From the NCBI GenBank assembly GCA_027592275.1, contig JAQCKF010000001.1, forward strand, positions 248,001 to 312,000: a stretch of 64,000 nt of DNA, read 5' to 3'. A program made the translations under genes and the position numbers. This document shows, in pieces, positions 19,214-26,457 of this stretch (positions are counted from its first letter, which is position 1; each line of letters begins with the position of its first letter). The notes under the pieces are model-generated. The model was not told the DNA's origin. It did not search any database and was given only the letters and a program-made list of their open reading frames with translations. The stretch is from Pseudomonadota bacterium (GTDB lineage: Bacteria; Pseudomonadota; Gammaproteobacteria; Pseudomonadales; Pseudohongiellaceae).

Positions 19214-20875
19214 ATGACATTACACTCTGAACATCTCGAAGAAGCGAATATCGAACTGGCTGTGTTGAAGCAGCAGGCGATGGCTGGTTGTTCTTATATC
19301 AACGGGAAATGCTCACCCGGTGGAGATTTTGATGTAAAACTATTGGATGACTGGCAGTTGCCCAGCTACGAGTTGGCCTTCTGCGTGGCGGAGTTGTCTG
19401 CCGCAGCGGCATTTAATGACTACGCGCAGAAATTAACCACTCAAAAATTCACTCAGCAGCTTGCGCTGAGCTTCTGTGCAGAAACCTTGCAGAGCGTTCT
19501 AAATCGCCTAGTCGCTCGCGCAACTGACGTTGGCCTAGATAGAGCAAAGCTATTGGAAATTTACGCGAGAACTGTCTATAAGAAGCTACTAGACACCTAC
19601 GCGAGCACGAAATCCCTATCATACTTAGGCGGCGAGATAGTAGAGAACGATATCCAGCGCCTGCCTTCATTATTAAGTGAAGAGAAGGAGCTCGTGCGGG
19701 AAACATTTTACCGCTTTGCCAATGAAGAGGTGATGCCGCTTGCCGAACAGATCCACCGTTTCGATGAAGACATTCCCGACTCGATCCTCCAAGGCGCAGC
19801 AGAGTTAGGTTGCTTTGGTACATGTATACCGGAACGGTTCGGCGGGCTCCAGCCAGATGATCGCACAGATAGCCTTAGCATGATCGTTGTGACAGAAGAG
19901 TTATCCCGAGGCTCCTTAGGCGCCGCAGGTAGTTTGATAACGAGGCCGGAGATCGCGGCACGCGCTTTGCTCAGCGGTGGGAGTGAACAGCAAAAACAAA
20001 AATGGCTACCTGCGCTTGCCGCAGGAAAGACGCTCTGTGCGATTTCTATCACCGAACCGAATACTGGCTCTGATGTTGCTGCGGTCTCTCTTAAGGCAAC
20101 TCCAACAGAAAACGGATGGCTGCTCAATGGCAGTAAGACATGGTGTACCTTCGCGGGAAAATCAGAGTTGCTTGTCGTATTGGCGCGCAGTAACAAGGAC
20201 TCCTCGCTAGGCCATAAAGGTCTCAGTCTGTTTTTAGTAGAAAAACCGTCGTTTAGCGGTCACGATTTTGAGCATACGCAGGCAGATGGCGGTTCTATAA
20301 CGGGCAAGGCAATTGCTACTATCGGCTATCGTGGTATGCATTCCTATGATTTATTCTTCGAAGATTTCTTCGTGCCTAATGAGAATCTTGTTGGTGAAGA
20401 AGCCGGCGAAGGGAAAGGGTTTTATTTCACCATGGCGGGCTTCGCAGGCGGAAGAATCCAGACTGCGGCTCGTGCGACAGGTGTGATGCAAGCTGCATTT
20501 GAGAGAGCGCTCTCCTACGCTAAAGACAGGAAGGTATTCGGTAGCGCTATAGCAGATTACCAGCTCACTCAGGTTAAATTGGCGAGGCTCTTAGCAACAC
20601 TCACTGCGGCGCGGCAATTCAGTTATGCGGTAGCACAATTAATGGATGATGGTGCCGGTCAGATGGAAGCTAGCCTCGTGAAGCTATTCAGTTGCCGCGC
20701 CGCTGAGATGCTATGCCGCGAAGCGTTGCAGATTCATGGAGGCATGGGCTATGCAGAGGAGTCGGCAGTAAGCCGTCTTTTTGTTGATGCTCGCGTGCTC
20801 TCTATCTTTGAAGGTGCGGAAGAAGTCCTGGCAATAAAAGTTGTTGCCCGAGAATTGATCGAAGGATCATCCTGA
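19214..20875 (+). CDS. Two-part acyl-CoA dehydrogenase, methylsuccinyl-CoA-dehydrogenase-like
   Basis: 553 residues: a helical N-terminal extension (1-150) before a full FAD acyl-CoA dehydrogenase. Signatures are ISITEPNTGSDVAA (FAD/substrate loop), RIQTAARATGVMQ, QIHGGMGYAEE and the catalytic glutamate in FEGAEE (Glu533). This length, the N-terminal extension and phrases such as EELSRGSLGA and IGYRGMHSYDLFF recall (2S)-methylsuccinyl-CoA dehydrogenase of the ethylmalonyl-CoA pathway, which makes mesaconyl-C1-CoA. It is followed by a MaoC hydratase and a mesaconyl-CoA transferase, which supports this. The identification is from memory of the family, not an alignment; another branched acyl-CoA remains possible. 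Confidence 0.75.
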   Translation: MTLHSEHLEEANIELAVLKQQAMAGCSYINGKCSPGGDFDVKLLDDWQLPSYELAFCVAELSAAAAFNDYAQKLTTQKFTQQLALSFCAETLQSVLNRLVARATDVGLDRAKLLEIYARTVYKKLLDTYASTKSLSYLGGEIVENDIQRLPSLLSEEKELVRETFYRFANEEVMPLAEQIHRFDEDIPDSILQGAAELGCFGTCIPERFGGLQPDDRTDSLSMIVVTEELSRGSLGAAGSLITRPEIAARALLSGGSEQQKQKWLPALAAGKTLCAISITEPNTGSDVAAVSLKATPTENGWLLNGSKTWCTFAGKSELLVVLARSNKDSSLGHKGLSLFLVEKPSFSGHDFEHTQADGGSITGKAIATIGYRGMHSYDLFFEDFFVPNENLVGEEAGEGKGFYFTMAGFAGGRIQTAARATGVMQAAFERALSYAKDRKVFGSAIADYQLTQVKLARLLATLTAARQFSYAVAQLMDDGAGQMEASLVKLFSCRAAEMLCREALQIHGGMGYAEESAVSRLFVDARVLSIFEGAEEVLAIKVVARELIEGSS

Positions 20876-20932
20876 GGATTTTGGCAAAAACCAAATTTTG
20901 GTAGCACACAAGATCAATGGAGAAGTAGAGTA

Positions 20933-21790
20933 ATGACATTCGATCCTGAGAAATTATGGAACAAAGATTTTCCTGTTGTTCAACAAACTTACACGGCCAA
21001 AGATTGCATGTTATACGCTTTGGGCGTGGGTATGGGAATCGAACCGCTGAATGAGGAGACTCTACGTTTCGTCTATGAAGAGAATCTTAAAGTATTGCCG
21101 AGTCAATCTGCAATGATGGCGCATCCAGGCTTCTGGGCGAAGGAAGAAGACACAGGGCTGGACTGGGTCAAGGTGTTGCATGCCGGGCAAGAAATAATTA
21201 TGCATAAGCCATTTCCACACGAAGGTACCGTCGAGGCGAAAACTCGCATAACTAGCGTAACCGATAAGGGCGAGCGTATAGGAGCACTGATCGTGTCAGA
21301 CAGAGTAGTTAGCGATGTTACTACAGGAGAAGATATTTGTACGCTCGTTACAACACTATTGGCCAGAGGGGACGGGGGATTTGGCGGAGAACGCAAGGCA
21401 ACCCCGAAGACCGATATCATCCCTAAGAGTGAGCCAGATATGGTGTGCGATTTGCCCATGCAGCCGCGGCAGGCTCTGATCTATCGCCTAACAGGCGACT
21501 TCAACCCACTCCATGTCTCGCCTATCGTAGCAAGAAATGCGGGATTCAAGGCGCCGATTCTGCACGGACTCTGCACCATGGGCGTGGCAACCCATGCGCT
21601 GGTAAAGAGCTGCTGCAACTATGACACTTCGCGATTCAAGCGTATGCGGCTTCGCTTCTGTGCACCGGTCTATCCGGGTGAGACTATCCGGACTGAGATC
21701 TGGATCAATGGCAACGAAATTGCATTTCGTTGTAAATCTTTGGAGCAGGACAAGGTCGTAATCAATAACGGTTATCTTCTAGTCGAATAA
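20933..21790 (+). CDS. MaoC-family enoyl-CoA hydratase 2
   Basis: 285 residues, double hot-dog fold like the hydratase half of MFE-2. The N-terminal half has TAKDCMLYALGVGMG; the C-terminal half has the hydratase-2 motif GDFNPLHVSPIVARNAGF with catalytic Asp189 and His194. Hydrates trans-enoyl-CoA esters. By context the substrate may be mesaconyl-C4-CoA, giving citramalyl-CoA, but the known mesaconyl-C4-CoA hydratase of Chloroflexus is, as I recall, a different hot-dog subgroup, so this would be a replacement. The ATG is preceded by GGAG. It is 57 bases after the dehydrogenase and 106 before the CoA transferase. Confidence 0.85.
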   Translation: MTFDPEKLWNKDFPVVQQTYTAKDCMLYALGVGMGIEPLNEETLRFVYEENLKVLPSQSAMMAHPGFWAKEEDTGLDWVKVLHAGQEIIMHKPFPHEGTVEAKTRITSVTDKGERIGALIVSDRVVSDVTTGEDICTLVTTLLARGDGGFGGERKATPKTDIIPKSEPDMVCDLPMQPRQALIYRLTGDFNPLHVSPIVARNAGFKAPILHGLCTMGVATHALVKSCCNYDTSRFKRMRLRFCAPVYPGETIRTEIWINGNEIAFRCKSLEQDKVVINNGYLLVE

Positions 21791-21896
21791 GCTCGGCTAG
21801 AATCATCTCGAAGAAGTTGCACAGGGATATGTAAGCATTGCCCGTTAAGGGCGCACGACATGACTTTTTCAGTATAGACTAAATAGGGGAGCACAC

Positions 21897-23111
21897 TTGC
21901 AAGCTTTACTAAGTGGAATGCGTGTAGTCGAAGGGAGTGCTTTCATAGCGGCTCCCTCCGGCGGTATGACTCTTGCACAACTTGGAGCAGACGTTATTCG
22001 CTTCGATCAGATCGGCGGAGGCATCGACTACCGTCGCTGGCCTGTCACTGACAAGGGCAAGAGTCTGTATTGGCACAGTTTGAACAAAGGTAAGCGCTCC
22101 TTCGCCGTCGATTTTCGTAAACCCGAAGGAAAGGAACTCATCACGCAGCTCATCTGTGCTGATGGTGAAGACGCGGGCATCTTTTTAACAAATTTTCCTG
22201 CGAAGGGCTGGCTTGCCGACGCGGCACTGCGCGCGCGCCGCGAAGATCTCATTTACCTCAATCTGACTGGTGACCGCCACGGCGGTAGTGCGCTGGACTA
22301 CACCGTTAACAGCAAGGTGGGGTTACCGTTTCTTAGCGGAGATGGAGAGAACCCCAGCAATAATCCATTCCCGGCCTGGGACGTTATAGCGGGTCAGCAC
22401 ATAGCGCTGGGTCTGCTAACCGCCGAGCGCCACAGAAGAATTCATGGCAAGGGGCAGCTCATACGGCTCGCGCTCGCCGATGTCGCACTAGCCACGATGG
22501 GGCATCTTGGTTATCTAGCCGAGGCCGAAGTGAACAAGCAGCCGCGACAGTCCGTCGGCAACCATGTCTTTGGGAGCTTCGGCCATGACTTCAAGTGCAA
22601 GGATGGAGAGCGCGTAATGATAGTTGGAGTCAGCCCGAATCAGTGGAAGGCGATAGTAAGGGTAACCCAAACCGAGACACAGGTCGCTGAGCTGGAAGCG
22701 AGTCTCAGTCTCGATTTTGGTAACGAGGGGGATCGCTTCCGGGCGCGCGAAAAATTGAAGCAACTCTTTGATCCCTGGTTCGCTCTGCATGATTCGCATG
22801 CTGTGCACGAAGCGCTAGCTCAGGAATCAGTATGCTGGGGGCCGTATCAAACGATACAACAACTTGTTGAGAGCGATATCGACTGCAGCGCCGACAATCC
22901 GCTATTCGAGAAGGTAGAGCAGCCAGGTATAGGTGAATATCTAATGCCATCGAATCCACTAAACTTCGAAGGATTGGGAAACATTCCAGTGACACCTGCA
23001 CCAGTTCTGGGCCAGCATACCGATGAGATACTTGGTGATACGCTCGGTCTTTCAGAAAGTGAGATTGGCAAGCTTCATGATAGCGGTGTAGTGGCCGGGC
23101 CAAGTTCTTAA
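21897..23111 (+). CDS. mct: Class III CoA transferase, mesaconyl-CoA C1-C4 transferase (2-methylfumaryl-CoA isomerase) type
   Basis: 404 residues, CaiB/BaiF fold. The opening GMRVVEGSAFIAAPSGGM, the block GGGIDYRRWPVTDKGKSLYW, TNFPAKGWL and the ending ADNPLFEKVEQPGIGEYLMP strongly recall Mct of the 3-hydroxypropionate bicycle, which moves CoA within mesaconate from C1 to C4. The likely catalytic aspartate is Asp162 in PAWDVIAGQ. The TTG start at 21897 has AGGGGA six bases upstream. It lies downstream of the dehydrogenase and hydratase genes on the same strand, consistent with one mesaconyl-CoA pathway, and converges on the halohydrin-dehalogenase-like gene with a gap of 10 bases. Confidence 0.85.
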   Translation: MQALLSGMRVVEGSAFIAAPSGGMTLAQLGADVIRFDQIGGGIDYRRWPVTDKGKSLYWHSLNKGKRSFAVDFRKPEGKELITQLICADGEDAGIFLTNFPAKGWLADAALRARREDLIYLNLTGDRHGGSALDYTVNSKVGLPFLSGDGENPSNNPFPAWDVIAGQHIALGLLTAERHRRIHGKGQLIRLALADVALATMGHLGYLAEAEVNKQPRQSVGNHVFGSFGHDFKCKDGERVMIVGVSPNQWKAIVRVTQTETQVAELEASLSLDFGNEGDRFRAREKLKQLFDPWFALHDSHAVHEALAQESVCWGPYQTIQQLVESDIDCSADNPLFEKVEQPGIGEYLMPSNPLNFEGLGNIPVTPAPVLGQHTDEILGDTLGLSESEIGKLHDSGVVAGPSS

Positions 23112-23121
23112 ACTAAATTTT

Positions 23122-23790
23122 CTAGGTAGCCCAACCGCCAGCCAAAGGAATTATCTGTCCCACCATATGACGACAGTCTTCACGCGAAAGGTAGGCGGCA
23201 AGCTGAGCGGTTTCGCTAGCCGCGCCGATTTCGTTCGTCGGCACATTACGTTTTACATGCTCTAAGAATTTTTCGTTATCGAGAATATCGTCCGGGTAGT
23301 AGGTGTTGTTGTTGATGTAATTCTGCGCGATCGCATTTACTTGAATATTGCTGCGTGCCAACTCCAGCCCAACAGCCTTGATGAAACCGTTCTGTGCACC
23401 GCGTGCAGCACAGTAAGCGGCATTGTTTGGAATGCCACGCAGTGGCGCGGCACTAGTTACGGCAATAATTTTTCCGCGTTTTCTCTCCAACATCTGCGGT
23501 GTGACCGCACGCACTAGATACATCAGCGGGTGAACTAGTGAATCGAACAGTAGATTCCAGTTTTCATTGTCGATGTTCTGCACCGGCCTTGTCATCGGTG
23601 GTTCGGCAAGATTCGCCACGAGAATATCGATGTCACCCGCGTTAGCAATAATCTCGTTAACTTCCTGCTCGCTGCGCATCAATGAAGGCCCTGCTATCAC
23701 ATTGATACCAAGCTCTTCAAACTTCTCCTTGATTGCATTGCCCATGTATCTATCGCAGCAAGTTACTAGTGCAGTTCTAGTAGGCATCAT
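23122..23790 (-). CDS. Halohydrin-dehalogenase-type short-chain dehydrogenase homologue
   Basis: 222 residues, SDR fold but without the glycine-rich NAD motif. Instead it shows T-x4-Y-x-G (Thr10, Tyr15, Gly17 in TCCDRYMG) and the triad Ser113, Tyr126 and Arg130 (S-x12-Y-x3-R). Both are the published signatures of halohydrin dehalogenases, in which Arg replaces the SDR lysine and a halide pocket replaces the cofactor. The later segment NYINNNTYYPDDI resembles the NYLHSEDSPYFYP stretch of HheC. Such enzymes convert vicinal haloalcohols to epoxides and halide. The start overlaps the stop of the upstream FrnE-like gene (ATGA), so the two are translationally coupled. Confidence 0.8.
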   Translation of the reverse strand: MMPTRTALVTCCDRYMGNAIKEKFEELGINVIAGPSLMRSEQEVNEIIANAGDIDILVANLAEPPMTRPVQNIDNENWNLLFDSLVHPLMYLVRAVTPQMLERKRGKIIAVTSAAPLRGIPNNAAYCAARGAQNGFIKAVGLELARSNIQVNAIAQNYINNNTYYPDDILDNEKFLEHVKRNVPTNEIGAASETAQLAAYLSREDCRHMVGQIIPLAGGWAT

Positions 23791-24413
23791 CCGGCCTCAT
23801 TCTGATTCGAATTCATTTGGATTAAGTGTAGAACAAACTTCTCTAAGGTCTCATAGGGTTGGCAGCCAACGACGACCAAGTCATTGCCATAGAACGTCGG
23901 CACGCCCGTGACGCCAGCTTCACGAGATCGCTGCCAGTCCTCATCTACCGCTTCCTTATATTCGCGCTCAATGATTATGCGTCGTGCCTCAAGAGCATCC
24001 AAACCCACAGCCTCGGCAATCACGACTAACTCATCGACATCGCCGATATTTTTGTCGTCCACAAAGTAAGCCCGATAGAGTGCGTCATGTATCGCCTCGC
24101 CGCCTGGTTTGCTGTCGGCCCATTTGCCTAGTTCCTGTGCGAGTCGACTATTGAAGGTATGGGTGCGTTCACCGTATTCCAGCCCAGCCTCCGCCATCAG
24201 TGCCTTCATCCGCTCACGCATAGGCGCTAGATCACGCCCGGCAAACAGCTCTGCTAAGGACTTTCCCTCGGTTGGCGTGTCCGGGTGGAGTGGAAAATGA
24301 ATCCAGCGTGTTTTCACTGGATAATTTTGCTTCAGCTTTTCAATACTCACGGTACTGAGGTAACACCAGGGTCAAATGTAGTCGGTGAATATGTCTAATA
24401 CGATCTCGTTCAT
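23787..24413 (-). CDS. FrnE/DsbA-family thiol oxidoreductase with in-frame TGA at the redox Cys (candidate selenoprotein)
   Basis: Read from ATG 24413 (GGAG 9 bases upstream on the minus strand) the product is MNEIVLDIFTDYI, then TGA (24372-24374, codon 14), then PWCYLSTVSIEKLK and on without interruption for 208 codons in all. Family members have CPWC or CPFC here, so TGA sits exactly where the first catalytic cysteine belongs, giving UPWC if read as selenocysteine. The rest of the thioredoxin-fold-with-helical-insert domain is intact, including the cis-Pro segment GVTGVPTFYGND. A small hairpin lies 9 bases after the TGA. It is coupled by ATGA to the downstream halohydrin-dehalogenase-like gene. 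The alternative is a nonsense mutation with a GTG restart at 24350. Confidence 0.75.
24344..24362 (-). promoter_or_regulatory. Candidate bacterial SECIS hairpin after the in-frame TGA
   Basis: On the minus-strand RNA, nine bases after UGA, UA and CUCA pair with UGAG and UA around a six-base loop GUACCG, with one bulged C on the 5' side. Stem position (9-12 bases after UGA), a short stem with a bulge, and GU in the loop resemble the E. coli fdhF element in outline. The stem is short and was found by eye, so this is weak support alone. Confidence 0.4.
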
Positions 24414-24622
24414 GGGTGCATTCTCCAAATATAGATCAACTATCGCCTCAAAATGGGCCGCAGGCGCTCCAATATCGTGACAATGGGGTATACTGCGTGC
24501 CAGCTTTAGGGTTCGATCGGTCATTCTATGATGGCTGAAGGACTCAGAAAACCGATAAAACACTTAGCATCGAATTTAATAAATTATATAATAAAATCAG
24601 CAAGCTAATGAGGTTAACGTTT

Positions 24623-26290
24623 ATGCGAAAATTAGTCACTTCGGTTGCAGTCGCAGCCGCATTACTCGTACCACAACTCAATTTAACGGCGCAGAGCGAT
24701 GAAGCCCTGGCGGTTATGGTTCCAGGAGGCGGATCTTATAGCCGCCCAATCACCACGGATTCTGCAGAAGCTCAGGCTTTCTTCGACCAAGGGCTGCGAA
24801 TGGCTTGGAGTTTCTACTTTGTCGAATCAATTGCCTCTTATCAGGAAGCTGCACGCCTAGATCCAAATAGCCCTATGCCTCATTTTGGCTTAGCGCATGC
24901 TGCAGGTCCCAATCCAAATAGTCGCTATGGCGGCTTGCCTGATGACCCTAATGGTGCTGGCCTTGATGCAATACGCAGAGCGCTAGCTCTGGCTAACAAT
25001 GGCAGTCAACGTGAGCGCGACATGATCAATGCGCTATTCGTTCTCTACAATAAAGACGCCATTCCTGATAGCAGGGAAAGAGACTTTGCCTTTGTCGATG
25101 CTATGCGCAATCTACACGATCAGTATCCAGATGATGCTGATATAGCGACTATCTTCGGTGAGTCTTATATGAACACGACTCGCTGGGACTACTGGGATGA
25201 GGATGGTATTGCCAAGCCAGGCACAGCAGAGGCGCAGGCAGCTTTCGAATCTGCTATGCGATCTGAGCATGATCACCCAGGCGCAAACCATCTCTACATT
25301 CATTTGATGGAAGCCTCCGCTCAGCCAGAGCTTGCGATGCCTTCAGCACAAAAACTGGAAAGCCTTGTGCCTATCTCCGGTCATATGGTGCATATGCCTG
25401 GACACATCTACCTTCGAGTTGGTGAGTACGAGAAGGCTATTGACATCAATGAAAGGTCACAGCTTGTCGATTTGCAGTTTGCCGAAATTTGGGGAGATAC
25501 AAATTTTCCGAATATTGGTACTTATGGTCTATCACACAAGGCGCACGCGCCTCACGCTCTAGATTTCGTTCGTTATGCAAATATGTTGCAGGGTAATTAC
25601 GCAGAATCGTCTGCCGCGGCGCAACGTGGCGCCGACAGTGTAGGCACGGCTGTAGAAGCTATTGGTCGTGGCGAGAAACGTGTCGCGCATTCTTGGGTTA
25701 TAGATAAGGTGTTTGGCAAGTACGACAAACTCCATAGTGCGCAACCAAGTCATAGTGGCACGCCTTATCTAGATGGTATGTGGAGCTATGTGAAAGGCAG
25801 TGCCCATGTATCGAAAGGTCATATGGAGCTAGCCGAAAATGAACTAGCTAATATCCAGGCCCAGATGGTTGCAGATAATGTTGACGATACCGGTGTTGGA
25901 CCAACGCCAGCATCTCATGTTCTTACGCTTGCTAGCCACGCGCTACACGGAGAAATCGAAGAAGCGAAAGGTAATCTTGACGCCGCTATTGTTCACTACA
26001 ATGTAGCGATTCAATATCAAGACTCGCTTAATTACACTGAGCCACCGGATTGGTCTCAATCCATGCGTCTTTATCTAGGTGCAGTACTTCTAGATGCAGG
26101 CCGTGCAGCAGAGGCCGAAGCAGTATACCGAAAAGACCTAATATGGAATCAGCAGAACGGTTGGACTACCTTCGGTCTTGTTCAGGCATTGGAAGCTCAG
26201 GGTAAGACTCAGGAAGCGATTGTAGTCGAAAGGCAATTTCAATCTTACTTCCGTAACTCAGACGTTGATATCACGCGCTCGCGTTTGTAG
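24623..26290 (+). CDS. Secreted tetratricopeptide-repeat protein
   Basis: About 555 residues with a signal peptide ending at NLTAQS. TPR-like helices include FFDQGLRMAWSFYFVESIASYQEAARLDPN, EKAIDINERSQL, AKGNLDAAIVHYNVAIQY and GKTQEAIVVERQF. The histidine-rich run MVHMPGHIYLRVGEY and GANHLYIHLMEA recur in this group of exported TPR proteins of marine and soil bacteria; no function is known. ATG codons at 24608 and 24623 are in frame; the second has GAGG nine bases upstream and a cleaner signal peptide. A strong terminator follows. Confidence 0.82.
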   Translation: MRKLVTSVAVAAALLVPQLNLTAQSDEALAVMVPGGGSYSRPITTDSAEAQAFFDQGLRMAWSFYFVESIASYQEAARLDPNSPMPHFGLAHAAGPNPNSRYGGLPDDPNGAGLDAIRRALALANNGSQRERDMINALFVLYNKDAIPDSRERDFAFVDAMRNLHDQYPDDADIATIFGESYMNTTRWDYWDEDGIAKPGTAEAQAAFESAMRSEHDHPGANHLYIHLMEASAQPELAMPSAQKLESLVPISGHMVHMPGHIYLRVGEYEKAIDINERSQLVDLQFAEIWGDTNFPNIGTYGLSHKAHAPHALDFVRYANMLQGNYAESSAAAQRGADSVGTAVEAIGRGEKRVAHSWVIDKVFGKYDKLHSAQPSHSGTPYLDGMWSYVKGSAHVSKGHMELAENELANIQAQMVADNVDDTGVGPTPASHVLTLASHALHGEIEEAKGNLDAAIVHYNVAIQYQDSLNYTEPPDWSQSMRLYLGAVLLDAGRAAEAEAVYRKDLIWNQQNGWTTFGLVQALEAQGKTQEAIVVERQFQSYFRNSDVDITRSRL

Positions 26291-26363
26291 TCACAATGAT
26301 AGCTAGGGAGTACCGAAGTAGTTTTAAAATTTTTCGGTTACGCCAAAGCGAATCACGCTAAAC

Positions 26364-26399
26364 AAAAAGCCAAGAGATTTCAAATCCTCTTGGCTTTTT
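26364..26399 (+). terminator. Intrinsic terminator after the TPR gene
   Basis: A perfect 13-bp stem, AAAAAGCCAAGAG facing CTCTTGGCTTTTT, with a 10-base loop, ends in a T run. It lies 73 bases past the TPR stop and 58 bases before the alkylsulfatase start. Because of the A tract on the other side it could also act on the minus strand. Confidence 0.9.
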
Positions 26400-26457
26400 G
26401 CATTATTACTGCAAATTGTAGAACAAACTAAAAGAACAGAAGATAAGGGGAATTCTC

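Noticed and set aside
24372..24563. 63-codon ORF ending at the TGA upstream of the FrnE-like gene
   Set aside because: Only its last 13 codons, from ATG 24413 with a GGAG site, look like a gene; the upstream part has no similarity or ribosome site. I treat it as the N-terminus of the candidate selenoprotein.
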